Below, one piece after another: positions 56,518 to 64,000 of a stretch of 64,000 bases of DNA. The DNA is from Marinactinospora thermotolerans DSM 45154 (lineage in GTDB: Bacteria > Actinomycetota > Actinomycetes > Streptosporangiales > Streptosporangiaceae). The DNA lies in assembly GCF_900167435.1 (NCBI RefSeq), contig NZ_FUWS01000006.1, forward strand, positions 1 to 64,000, in the 5' to 3' direction. The notes under the pieces were generated by a model, which did no database searches, was not told the origin of the DNA, and saw only the letters and a list, made by a program, of their open reading frames with translations. Each line of letters opens with the position of its first letter. Positions within the stretch are counted from its first letter, which is position 1. Position numbers and translations under genes: made by a program.

Positions 56518-56592
56518 CGGTCCTGACGGGATTTGAACCCGCGGCCTCCACCTTGACAGGGTGGCGAGCACTCCAAACTGCTCCACAGGACC
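56518..56592 (-). tRNA. tRNA-Asp (GTC), copy 1
   Basis: Acceptor GGTCCTG/CAGGACC, anticodon stem CCACC/GGTGG with loop CTGTCAA (anticodon GTC), T-arm GCGGGTTCAAATCCCGT. CCA is not encoded. The gene is identical in sequence to the copy at 59,464-59,538. Confidence 0.95.
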
Positions 56593-56878
56593 TCGTTCCG
56601 CCTCAGCGGTACAGCAGAATCCTACCCGCTCCGGAGAGGCGCTTGGACCACTCCGGCGGGACAGGCCGGGCGGATACCCCGGGCCGGCGTCCCGCTCCGC
56701 GCGCCCCACGCTTCCTGGCCGGTTCCGGCTCCCGCCGAAGCGGCGGCCGAGACCACGCCGGACAACGCCCTGACCTGCGACGACTTCGCCGAGGTGAGAC
56801 GGGGGAGCCCGCGCGGCCCGGCCCGTGTCACCCCCGGGCCGATTGTCACCGCGACCGCCGCGACGCACTGTCGTGCCT

Positions 56879-57559
56879 ATGGCGCAGTTGTGCGGCGGGC
56901 AGACCCGCAAGGGACACCCGTGCCGGAACAGGGTCGCCGTGGCCCCGTGCAGGCACCACACCGAGGAGAAGATGCGCGCCCGCGCCGAACGCGCGGCCCG
57001 CGCGATCTGGGGTCGGTCCCGGCACCGCGGTCCGCGCCCGCCCGCCCTGCTCCCGGCCGGTCACCCCGGCCACGGCCTCGTCGCCGAGATCACCGTGCTG
57101 TGGGAGGGGTGGTTGCGCGGGCTCGCCCCCGGCCACTGCGTGGAGTGGGAGTCGTTCTCCCTCTTCTGGCCCGACGCCGGTTGCGCCACCCTCGCCTCCG
57201 CCGCCCACGGCTGCCTGCGGATGGCGTCGGGCGGCCAGCGGCCCCCGGCGGATCCTGTCGCCTTCACCCTCCAGGCGGCCGACGGTTCGGGGACCCGCCG
57301 GCTGACCCCGCGCGGCAGGCGCGTCGTCACCACGTTGGCGCGGCGCGAGTTCGGCACCGCGCGGCGGCTTTCCCGGCAGGCCACCGACGCGGGGCTGCGC
57401 GGTGTCGCGCGCTCGCTGCTGGTCCTCGGCCTGTGCACGTGCGCGGCGCGCGGCGCCCTGGAGGGGTGTGCCTGTCTCGCACTGCTGCGCTCCACCCACG
57501 AGGATCCCGTCGTCCTGCTGCGCGAGGAGTTCCACGACCGCCCGCCCATGGCGTCTTAA
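56879..57559 (+). CDS. Hypothetical protein with N-terminal zinc-knuckle-like motif
   Basis: The 226-residue protein opens with a CxG-x-T-x-x-G-x-P-C...C-x-x-H motif (LCGGQTRKGHPCRNR, VAPCRHH), as in the DUF5763 type. The rest is Arg/Ala-rich with conserved-looking Trp (LWEGWLRGL, WESFSLFW) and a Cys-rich end (LCTCAARGALEGCACLALL). Function unknown. The ATG at 56,879 is chosen because the Cys motif follows it directly; GTG 56,873 is an alternative. Confidence 0.65.
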   Translation: MAQLCGGQTRKGHPCRNRVAVAPCRHHTEEKMRARAERAARAIWGRSRHRGPRPPALLPAGHPGHGLVAEITVLWEGWLRGLAPGHCVEWESFSLFWPDAGCATLASAAHGCLRMASGGQRPPADPVAFTLQAADGSGTRRLTPRGRRVVTTLARREFGTARRLSRQATDAGLRGVARSLLVLGLCTCAARGALEGCACLALLRSTHEDPVVLLREEFHDRPPMAS

Positions 57560-57646
57560 CCCCGCCTCCGCGTGAGAGGCGTCACGGATCGGGACGGCCG
57601 TGGCGGACGTCCCAGGGGTGATGAACCACGCGACGGAGGGACGCTG

Positions 57647-57811
57647 ATGGAGAAGCGCAACGGGATCGCCTTGGGGTTGTGCATCGGCGTGGCCTTCGGT
57701 GTCTCCATCGGCAGTCTCATGGACAACCTCGCCCTGGGCATCGCGATCGGCATGTCCCTGGGCGTCGCGTTCGGCGCGTTCACCGACTCCAAGAAGGAGG
57801 AGCGGGACTGA
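57647..57811 (+). CDS. Small glycine-zipper membrane protein
   Basis: The 54-residue protein has two hydrophobic segments with GxxxG spacing (GIALGLCIGVAFGVSIG, LALGIAIGMSLGVAFGAF) and a charged end (KKEERD). It has a good CGGAGGGA ribosome site. Small proteins of this look occur widely in Gram-positive bacteria; function unknown. Confidence 0.75.
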   Translation: MEKRNGIALGLCIGVAFGVSIGSLMDNLALGIAIGMSLGVAFGAFTDSKKEERD

Positions 57812-57934
57812 TCCAAGGCCCCTCCCGCGGTGACGGGCCCGGACGACATCCGGCGCGGCGGCCACTACAGTGCGGAACGAGGGCTCGCGCCCACCGCGAA
57901 CCGCCAGGCCACACCGTCGAAGAGGAACAGCGCC

Positions 57935-58378
57935 GTGAACGCTCCGGAAGAGGTCCCCTCGCCGCCGGCCGCGCCCGCCGCATCCACGCCGGCCCCGCCC
58001 CTGCCCCCGGGACCGCCCGCGGGCCGGCTCGACCGCTGGCTGTGGGCCGTACGCCTCACCAAGACCCGCGCGGACGCGGCCCAGGCCTGTCGGGGCGGCC
58101 ACGTCCGCGTCAACGATCGGCCCGCCAAGCCCGCCACCCCGGTGCGCGCCGGTGACGTGGTCCGCGCCCACCTGCACGGCACGACCCGGATCGTCGAGGT
58201 CACCCACGTCATCGAGAAGCGCGTCGGCGCGCCCGTCGCCGTGCGCTGTTACGTCGACAACACCCCCGCGCGGCCGCCCGAGGCCATGATCCCGGTGGCC
58301 CGTCGCGACCGTGGGGCCGGGCGTCCCACCAAGCGGGATCGCCGCCAACTCGACCGGCTCCGCTCCGAGGGGTTCTGA
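57935..58378 (+). CDS. S4-domain RNA-binding protein (Hsp15/RqcP-like)
   Basis: The 147-residue protein has a Pro/Ala-rich N-terminal tail of about 30 residues, then an S4 domain (RLDRWLWAVRLTKTRADAAQ, GGHVRVNDRPAKPATPVRAG) and the Hsp15-like tail with RRDRGAGRPTKRDRRQLDRL. Hsp15/RqcP proteins bind 50S subunits carrying stalled peptidyl-tRNA. The GTG at 57,935 follows GAAGAGGAA. A TACAGT at 57,865-57,870 is a candidate -10. Confidence 0.88.
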   Translation: MNAPEEVPSPPAAPAASTPAPPLPPGPPAGRLDRWLWAVRLTKTRADAAQACRGGHVRVNDRPAKPATPVRAGDVVRAHLHGTTRIVEVTHVIEKRVGAPVAVRCYVDNTPARPPEAMIPVARRDRGAGRPTKRDRRQLDRLRSEGF

Positions 58379-58719
58379 AACCGGCGGTGCCACACCGGCC
58401 CGCTCGCCACGAGGTCTGCCACGGGGCCGTCCTTCGCGACGCGGGCCACGGCGGGAAGGGCGCCCGATCCGTTCCCGCCCCCTGGACGGGTGGAGGAGGG
58501 GCGATCCCACGGGCGTCCGGAAGGCGGGGCGAACCCGGGCCTGTCACCGGACACCGGCGTTGTCCCCCCGGCCGGCGGGACGGGCTCACCCGTCCCTTCG
58601 GGAGCCGGCGCGCCGACGGGTCGGGCGGCGACGACCGACCGGCGCGGTGAGACCGGGAGACCGCGCCTTTCCCCGGGCGGATCACCGCGTCGTGGGGCCG
58701 GAGCCGTCGGCGGCCTCCT

Positions 58720-59289
58720 GCGACGCGGGCGATCGCTTTCACGCGCTGTACGTCCTCGCGCTCTGCCTCGGCCTGCGGCGCGGGGAACTGCTGGGGCTGC
58801 GCTGGCAGGACGTCGACCTCGACGCCGGGCGCCTGGAGGCCGCCCACACGCTTCAGCTCGCCGGCGGGGCGTTGCGCCCGGTGCCGCCGAAGACCGGCGA
58901 CTCCTCCCACACCGTCCCGCTGCCCGACCTCTGCGTGAAGGCACTTCGGGAGCACCGCAAGCGCCAGTCCGCCGAGCGGTCCGACGCCGCGCCGGGCTGG
59001 GATGAGAACGGGCTCGTCTTCCCCTCTCGGCGGAGGACGCCGCTGGAGCCGGACAACCTGCGCCGGAGCTGGGAGCCGCTGCACCACAAGGCCTGCCTCG
59101 ACGGAGCCCGCCCGCCACAACCTCCGGCACACCTGCGTGACGCTGCTATTGAACCTCGAAGTACCGCCCCAGGTGGTCCGGGAGACCGCCGGACACAACG
59201 GCACCGGCGTAACGATGACGATCTACGCGCACACGTCCCTGGACGACAGACGGAGAACGCCGGGAAAGCCCAGGGAAGCAGCCGGCTGA
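58720..59289 (+). pseudogene. Tyrosine integrase remnant (truncated and frameshifted)
   Basis: Only the catalytic half is seen. Box I Arg lies in ALCLGLRRGELLGLRW, followed by VPPKTGDSSHTVPLP and WDENGLVFPSRRRTPLEP. One base out of frame, at about 59,105-59,115, come HNLRHTCVTLLLNL (HxxR), AGHNGTGVTMTIYAHTS (GH and the nucleophilic Tyr). No N-terminal arm-binding domain is found; the DNA between 58,379 and 58,719 has no gene. It ends 75 bp from the 3' end of tRNA-Phe, the usual position of an integrase in actinomycete integrative elements, so it is likely a relic of one. Confidence 0.82.
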
Positions 59290-59312
59290 CACCGCTACCG
59301 TCAACCGCCATC

Positions 59313-59344
59313 AAAAAAGCCCGGACCGTCATGGCTCCGGGCTT
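59313..59344 (-). terminator. Intrinsic terminator of the tRNA operon
   Basis: AAGCCCGGA (59317-59325) and TCCGGGCTT (59336-59344) form a stem followed on the minus strand by TTTTTT. It lies 20 bp after the tRNA-Phe 3' end. Confidence 0.88.
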
Positions 59345-59363
59345 CTTCACTGATCGTGCTGGG

Positions 59364-59437
59364 TGGCCAGGGGCGGGGTCGAACCGCCGACCTTCCGCTT
59401 TTCAGGCGGACGCTCGTACCAACTGAGCTACCTGGCC
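59364..59437 (-). tRNA. tRNA-Phe (GAA)
   Basis: Acceptor GGCCAGG/CCTGGCC, discriminator A, anticodon loop CTGAAAA (GAA), T-arm GGCGGTTCGACCCCGCC. CCA is not encoded. It is last in a Glu-Asp-Phe transcription unit. Confidence 0.95.
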
Positions 59438-59463
59438 CCGATCACACCTTGCGGCGTGCTGGG

Positions 59464-59538
59464 CGGTCCTGACGGGATTTGAACCCGCGGCCTCCACCTT
59501 GACAGGGTGGCGAGCACTCCAAACTGCTCCACAGGACC
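59464..59538 (-). tRNA. tRNA-Asp (GTC), copy 2
   Basis: The sequence is identical to the gene at 56,518-56,592; with flanks the repeat is 77 bp (56,517-56,593 and 59,463-59,539). It is the middle gene of the Glu-Asp-Phe unit. Confidence 0.95.
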
Positions 59539-59639
59539 TTGCTTGCCTCCCACCTGTCCCGATCGTTCCGGGATCCGGTGTTCCGCTTGCTCCGTTCTCC
59601 ATTCTGCCAGACCTTCGGCAGTACTTCGGCCGGAGCCAG

Positions 59640-59712
59640 TACCCCCAACGGGATTCGAACCCGCGTTACCGCCTTGAAAGGGCGGCGTCCTAGGCCACTA
59701 GACGATGGGGGC
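59640..59712 (-). tRNA. tRNA-Glu (TTC)
   Basis: Acceptor GCCCCCA/TGGGGGT, discriminator A, anticodon loop CTTTCAA (TTC), T-arm GCGGGTTCGAATCCCGT. It is the first gene of the Glu-Asp-Phe unit. Confidence 0.95.
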
Positions 59713-59814
59713 CTCGACGACGAACGAGTCGCCATACCCTCTTCGCTGCCGTCGGGGATGGCACAAGCATAGGGGAGATCAGAGGAGAGTGCCAAAGTGA
59801 TTCCCGCCGTGCCC

Positions 59815-61425
59815 CTAGACGGGTGAGGGGGACGGTGTTCGCGGCCGGGCCGGTTCGTCCGGCGAGGAGGTCGCCGGGGAGCCGCCGAGCGAGGGGGAGG
59901 GCGAGGGTGAGGGCGTGACCGGCGGGGTCGCCGGCGGTTCCAGCGGACGGTCCGGGTCGGCTTCGAGGTGCCGCTCGATCTGGGCGGACGTCAACCCCAG
60001 CCCGCCCAAGGTGACGTCGTCCCACGCCTGTAGGCGTCTGGTCTCGGCGTCGAAGTACAGGACCGACGCCTGGTAGGGGGTCGGCTCCCCGTTCCCGCGG
60101 TCCAGGCTGCGCAGCCCGGCCCCGCCAGTCGACCCCTGCACGAAGTAACGGGTGCCGGTCGCCTCCAGCTCCGTCCAGCGCCGATGTCCGTGCCCGGACA
60201 GGACGAGCGGCACCTGCCCGGTGAAGGCGCGCGCCTGGGCCGGGTCGTGGATGACCGCGACGTCCACGGGCGGGTCGGCGCCGGCGACCGTCGCCTCCAT
60301 CTGTTCCAGGCCGAGGGCGGCGATCTCCCCCTCGTCGGGGTTGTCGCGGGTCTTGTCGGGGGTGAACCTGGGATCCCCCACGCCGTAGAGACGCAGCCCC
60401 GCCACCTCGCGCACCTCGTCGTCGAGCACGATCGCGTTCTCCTGGCTCTCCACGGCACGCTGGGTGCCCATGGAGTCGTGGTTGCCGCGGATCCACACGT
60501 AGGGGACCTCCAGTCCGGCGATCTCGTCGGCGAACACGTCCTCGGCGGCGCTCCCCCGGTCGGTGAGGTCTCCCGAGTCGATGATGAGGTCGACCTGGAA
60601 CTGCTCCTTCAACGACCGGATGACGTCCCAGGCCGCCGGGTTGAGGTGGATGTCGGAGACGTGCAGGACCCGGATGGTCGACCCGTCGTCCTCGTTCTCG
60701 TAGACCGGCAGGGCCGCCGTCACCTCGTACAGCCGTGAGACGTTGCCGACGAGACCCGCCAGCTGCTCGCTGTACTCGGAGAAGTGGTTGATGACGTCCT
60801 CGGCGCTGCCGACCACCTGCGGCGCGCCGGCGAGCAGGCCGGTGTAGCGCGGCTCCGAGATGGCGCCGGGGTTGAAGGTGGCGTAGGTGGCGCCGCCCGT
60901 CGCGGCTAGGGTCAGCAGGGCGGTCAGCGCGCTCCAGCCGGCCCTGCGCAGGTCGCGGAAGAGCACGAGCGCGGCCAGCGTCGCGCCGATGAGCGCCGCC
61001 AGCCCGGCACGCACGAACAACCGGATCACGCCCTGCTCGAGGTCGGCGCCGATGCTCGCCGCGACCTGGGGAATGGCCTCGGGGTTCTCGAAGAGCTCCT
61101 GCGCCGCCGCGAGCCGGATCTCGGAGATGGCGGCCTCGAAGCGCAGGGGGGCGGCGTGCGTGTCGAATTCGAGCCTGCCCAGCGGCGCGACGTCGACGAC
61201 GGTCTCGCCGTGCCAGGACGGGCTCACGCTCAGCCGCACGTCGGCGGGGCCCACCGGCGTGGTGACGTGGCCGCCCAGCGCGAGCCCCAGCCAGCCGCCG
61301 AGCAACGCGGCGGCGAGCACCACCGCCACCCGCCAGCCCCGCCACCTGCGCACCCGTCCGGCCAGCTCCGTCCTGCGGGGGACGACCGAGAGGAGACCCG
61401 ACCACGACGACACCCTGCCGATCAT
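59815..61425 (-). CDS. Membrane-anchored calcineurin-like metallophosphoesterase
   Basis: The 536-residue protein has an N-terminal TM (VAVVLAAALLGGWLGLALGG), a further TM pair (AALIGATLAALVLF; ALTALLTLAATGGATYA), then the phosphoesterase motifs SDIHLN, DSGDLTDRG, RGNHDSMG, VIHDP and GHGHRRW, which bind two metals. A Pro/Ser-rich C-terminal tail follows. The catalytic domain should face outward; the substrate is unknown. The ATG at 61,425 follows GGGAGGAG. It diverges from the metallopeptidase at 61,517. Confidence 0.9.
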   Translation of the reverse strand: MIGRVSSWSGLLSVVPRRTELAGRVRRWRGWRVAVVLAAALLGGWLGLALGGHVTTPVGPADVRLSVSPSWHGETVVDVAPLGRLEFDTHAAPLRFEAAISEIRLAAAQELFENPEAIPQVAASIGADLEQGVIRLFVRAGLAALIGATLAALVLFRDLRRAGWSALTALLTLAATGGATYATFNPGAISEPRYTGLLAGAPQVVGSAEDVINHFSEYSEQLAGLVGNVSRLYEVTAALPVYENEDDGSTIRVLHVSDIHLNPAAWDVIRSLKEQFQVDLIIDSGDLTDRGSAAEDVFADEIAGLEVPYVWIRGNHDSMGTQRAVESQENAIVLDDEVREVAGLRLYGVGDPRFTPDKTRDNPDEGEIAALGLEQMEATVAGADPPVDVAVIHDPAQARAFTGQVPLVLSGHGHRRWTELEATGTRYFVQGSTGGAGLRSLDRGNGEPTPYQASVLYFDAETRRLQAWDDVTLGGLGLTSAQIERHLEADPDRPLEPPATPPVTPSPSPSPSLGGSPATSSPDEPARPRTPSPSPV

Positions 61426-61516
61426 CCCTCGGGCTCCTCCCGCATCCGGTCGAGACGCGGCCCCGCGGCCGCTTCCGTTGTGGCCGTTCCCCGCGGGGCC
61501 GCGCACAATACGAGAC

Positions 61517-61861
61517 GTGGTCGAACTTTCCCTTACCCGCTTCGAGGAACTCGTGGCCGACGCCCTCGACACCATCCCCCCGGAACTGACGCGTCTCATG
61601 GACAACGTCGTCATCACCATCGAGGAGGATCCGCCGGAACCCGGCCTGCTGGGGTTGTACGAGGGGATCCCCCTGACCGAACGAGGGGAGGGCTACGCGG
61701 GGGTCCTGCCCGACCGGATCCTCATCTACTGGCGGGAGATCTGCGCGATATGCGAGACGCCGGAGGAGGTGGTGGAGGAGGTGAGGATCACCGTCGTCCA
61801 CGAGATCGCGCACCACTTCGGGATCGACGACGCGCGCCTGCACGAGCTGGGCTGGGGCTGA
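61517..61861 (+). CDS. Zincin-like metallopeptidase family protein (DUF1025 type)
   Basis: The 114-residue protein has a single domain: FEELVADALDTIPPEL, IEEDPPEPGLLGLYEG, LPDRILIYWREI and the zinc motif HEIAHHFGIDDARLHELGW (HExxH with a downstream His). The length is normal. Biological substrate unknown. The GTG start lacks a strong ribosome site. Confidence 0.92.
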   Translation: MVELSLTRFEELVADALDTIPPELTRLMDNVVITIEEDPPEPGLLGLYEGIPLTERGEGYAGVLPDRILIYWREICAICETPEEVVEEVRITVVHEIAHHFGIDDARLHELGWG

Positions 61862-62029
61862 GGAAGCCCAGGGACGGATCACTCGAAAAGGGGCACGACA
61901 CGCCGCCCCGGCAACGAATCAAGCACGAATTACGCCGAACGGGTTGCGCAACATACCCATCATCCTGGACCGTATGTTACCAAGCAACAACCGAGAGTGA
62001 CGCCAGTGCGAACGATCGAGGAGTCGCCG

Positions 62030-63361
62030 GTGGGCAATCCGCGAATGCGAAACCGCAGCTCCGACACCCTTCGCTCCGGCAACGGCGCTGCGGCTTCCCC
62101 GCCCTCCACCGCCGGCGGCGATACCGACTGGCGTACCAGTTACCGCCAGGTGATGCGCACCCGGGAATTCCAGGCGCTCTGGCTGGGGCATGCGCTGTCC
62201 ATGGTCGGCAACTTCCTGCTCACCTCGCTGGTGACGGTGCTGGTCTACCAGCAGACATCGTCGGCGATCGCGGCCGGCTTCACGATGTCGCTGACCTTCC
62301 TGCCCCAGTTCATCGGCGGCCCCCTGCTCTCGGGTCTGGCCGACCTGTTCCCGCGTCGCCGGGTCATGATCGTCAGCGACATCGCGCGCGGGCTCTTCGC
62401 CGCCTCCGTCGGCATCCCGGGCCTGCCCCTGTGGTGCCTGTGGATCCTCATGTTCTGTTCGGTGCTGCCCCTGGTCACCTTCGGTGCCGCGCGCGCCGCG
62501 CTGATGACGGAGATCGTTCCCGGGGAGCGTTACGTCGCCGGATCCGCCATCATCAACATCACCGCGCAGGTCGGGACGCTGACCGGTCTGGTCGCCGGCG
62601 GTGCCATCGCGGCCGTCGTCGACCCCCATCTGGCGATCATGGCCAACGGGCTCACGTTCCTGCTCTCCGCCGTGATCATCCGGCTGGGGGTCCGGGCACG
62701 CCCCGCGCCGGCCGGGACGGACAGCACCCGGCCGGGCCTGTGGGAGCTCACCCGCGACGGCGGCAGGCTCGTCTTCAGCGATCCGCGGCTGCGCACCCTG
62801 GCCCTGTTCGGCTGGCTGGCCGGCTTCTACATGGTCCCCTACGGGCTGGCCAACCCGCTGGCCGCCGAGGCCGGAGGTGGTTCCAGCGCCGCCGGGCTGC
62901 TCATGGCGGGCCCCTCCATCGGCGCCGTGGTCGGTGGTTTCGTGCTGACCCGGCTGGTCAGCCCGGACCGGCGGATGTGGCTGCTCGGTCCCATGGCCGT
63001 GGCGACCTCGCTCCCGCTCCTGGCCTGGCTGCTGTCCCCGCCGTTGTGGGTGATGGTGTTGCTCCTGATCCTCTCCGGCAGCATGGGGTCCTACCAGTTC
63101 GTGGCCAACGCGGCCTTCGTGCTGTGCGTGCCCTCCGGCGGCCGGGGTCTGGCGTTCGGCCTGGTCGCGGCGGGACTTCAGGTCGCCCAGGGGGTGGGGA
63201 TCATCGTGGCCGGGTTCGCCGTGGAGTTCGTCGGGACCCACGTCACCGTCGCGCTCGCCGGCCTCTCAGGAGTGGTGGGAGCGTTCCTCCTGTCCGCGCA
63301 GTGGACGCCCCTGGCCCGCGAGACCATCACCTTGATGAACCGGACCGAGACGGCGGGCTGA
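62030..63361 (+). CDS. MFS exporter (MFS_3/EntS-like)
   Basis: The 443-residue protein has about 12 TM segments. LWLGHALSMVGNFLLTSLV and GGPLLSGLADLFPRRRVM at the N-terminus are typical of the enterobactin-exporter EntS group. The GTG at 62,030 has GAGGAG 7 nt upstream and is preferred over 61,997, which would add 11 residues. The substrate is unknown; a link to the Fes-like esterase at 48,833 is only suggestive. Confidence 0.88.
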   Translation: MGNPRMRNRSSDTLRSGNGAAASPPSTAGGDTDWRTSYRQVMRTREFQALWLGHALSMVGNFLLTSLVTVLVYQQTSSAIAAGFTMSLTFLPQFIGGPLLSGLADLFPRRRVMIVSDIARGLFAASVGIPGLPLWCLWILMFCSVLPLVTFGAARAALMTEIVPGERYVAGSAIINITAQVGTLTGLVAGGAIAAVVDPHLAIMANGLTFLLSAVIIRLGVRARPAPAGTDSTRPGLWELTRDGGRLVFSDPRLRTLALFGWLAGFYMVPYGLANPLAAEAGGGSSAAGLLMAGPSIGAVVGGFVLTRLVSPDRRMWLLGPMAVATSLPLLAWLLSPPLWVMVLLLILSGSMGSYQFVANAAFVLCVPSGGRGLAFGLVAAGLQVAQGVGIIVAGFAVEFVGTHVTVALAGLSGVVGAFLLSAQWTPLARETITLMNRTETAG

Positions 63362-63710
63362 GCCCGGGTCAGACGTGGGAGAAGCCCGGGCGCGCCGCGG
63401 GCGGCCGTAGAACCGGCACGGGAGCCGTCCGGGTCGTCGTCTCCCGAGACGCGCGTGGCCCGGCGTGGGAAACGCGGTGAGAACCTTCTCCGGAGCCGAG
63501 AGGGACGTGCCGCCCCTCAGGGACCGTGGCACGGCCGGTCGCACGGTCCGGACACCATCGGCGCGGCGGCGCATTCCGCCCGGTCAAGGAACCGCACCCG
63601 GGCGACGGACACGGCCCCGCGCGGGTCCGGGCCACCTCCCGGCCCCCTCCACGCCGGGGGCGGGAAGGGGGCCGTCCCCACCGTGTCGTCCGGAACCCCG
63701 CCGGCCACGG

Positions 63711-63974
63711 TCAGAAGTCGGACTTCTTGCCCTGGAAGTTGCGGATGACATGTTCAAGGACCGACGTCCCCTCGTCCCCCTCCGGCATCACCAGCCAGGC
63801 GATGATGTAGAGAAGGATGCCGCTGCCGCCGAGCAGGGTGAACACCGCGAACGCCAGGCGAACCAGGTTGGCGTCGATGCCGACGAACTCGCCGATACCG
63901 CCGCAGACGCCGGCGATCATCCGCCTGTCCCTGCTGCGCCGGAACTTCTTCTTGCCACCGAAGTTTTCGCTCAT
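63711..63974 (-). CDS. PspC-domain protein
   Basis: The 87-residue protein has a PspC domain: KFRRSRDRRMIAGVCGGIGE, FVGIDANLVRLAFAVFTLLG and ILLYIIAWLVMPEGDE with one strong TM segment. It is a single-domain envelope-stress-related protein. The region 63,362-63,710 before its end holds no gene. Confidence 0.93.
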   Translation of the reverse strand: MSENFGGKKKFRRSRDRRMIAGVCGGIGEFVGIDANLVRLAFAVFTLLGGSGILLYIIAWLVMPEGDEGTSVLEHVIRNFQGKKSDF

Positions 63975-64000
63975 GACCTCACCCTGCCCTACCTGGCCCC

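Noticed and set aside
56518-59538. The two tRNA-Asp genes as attL/attR of one element
   Set aside because: Site-specific integration normally duplicates only the 3' part of a tRNA; here the whole gene is repeated, and the integrase abuts tRNA-Phe instead.

Overview
The window is very GC-rich DNA (about 70 % or more) with a strong third-position G/C bias, many GTG starts and actinomycete-type families. These include a LAL-class LuxR regulator, crotonyl-CoA carboxylase/reductases, a PASTA-less Ser/Thr kinase, SHOCT/DUF4429 and PspC proteins, and a tRNA Glu-Asp-Phe cluster. It fits an actinomycete chromosome of the Nocardiopsis/Streptomyces kind; the genus cannot be fixed from this sequence alone.

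Positions 1 to about 28,800 are one end of a type I modular polyketide cluster for a glycosylated product. A 5'-truncated PKS module (KS-AT malonyl type-KR A type-ACP with a C-terminal docking tail) is followed by a first crotonyl-CoA carboxylase/reductase (CCR). Next come a DHA2-type exporter divergent from a TetR regulator that carries an N-terminal Cys cluster, and a large LAL regulator. A second CCR heads a run with a fatty-acyl-AMP/CoA ligase, a KAS III and a sugar aminotransferase. On the other strand a glycosyltransferase precedes the terminal PKS module (docking-KS-AT-ACP-TE). An RmlC-like epimerase, rmlB, rmlA and a type II thioesterase finish the cluster. The proposed logic is that CCR1 makes ethylmalonyl-CoA, the ligase/KAS III/CCR2 cassette makes a longer alkylmalonyl-CoA, and the terminal AT (LASH in place of YASH) takes a bulky extender. 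The terminal TE, whose nucleophile is Cys instead of Ser, releases the chain, and a dTDP-6-deoxy(amino) sugar is attached. Five promoters of these units share a TAGGGG(TTG) direct-repeat box, a probable LAL operator and so a cluster-specific regulon.

Positions 28,880 to about 34,200 hold an amidase, a membrane GT2 glycosyltransferase, and a GT2/membrane glycosyltransferase fusion broken by a one-base frameshift. Positions 34,600 to 45,400 hold a DUF4429-SHOCT protein, a small membrane protein, a Ser/Thr kinase, a zinc-ribbon protein, a P-loop kinase, a TetR regulator, and a copper unit (CopA, an exported His-rich protein and a tiny leader ORF behind a CsoR-like operator). A MurG-like glycosyltransferase and a DUF488 protein follow. 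An unusually AT-rich stretch near 45,600-45,960 precedes a small secreted protein.

Positions 46,400 to 56,400 hold UPF0060, GNAT and DUF5996 proteins and a MarR/enterochelin-esterase pair behind an iron box. They also hold a sensor kinase with a broken N-terminus, a class D beta-lactamase-like lipoprotein that lacks the catalytic Ser and Lys, an AviRa-like rRNA methyltransferase, a DUF3224 protein and an ABC-F ATPase. Positions 56,500 to 59,700 contain two identical tRNA-Asp genes about 2.9 kb apart, tRNA-Phe, tRNA-Glu, three small genes and a frameshifted tyrosine integrase remnant. The window ends with a phosphoesterase, a zincin-like metallopeptidase, an MFS exporter and a PspC protein.
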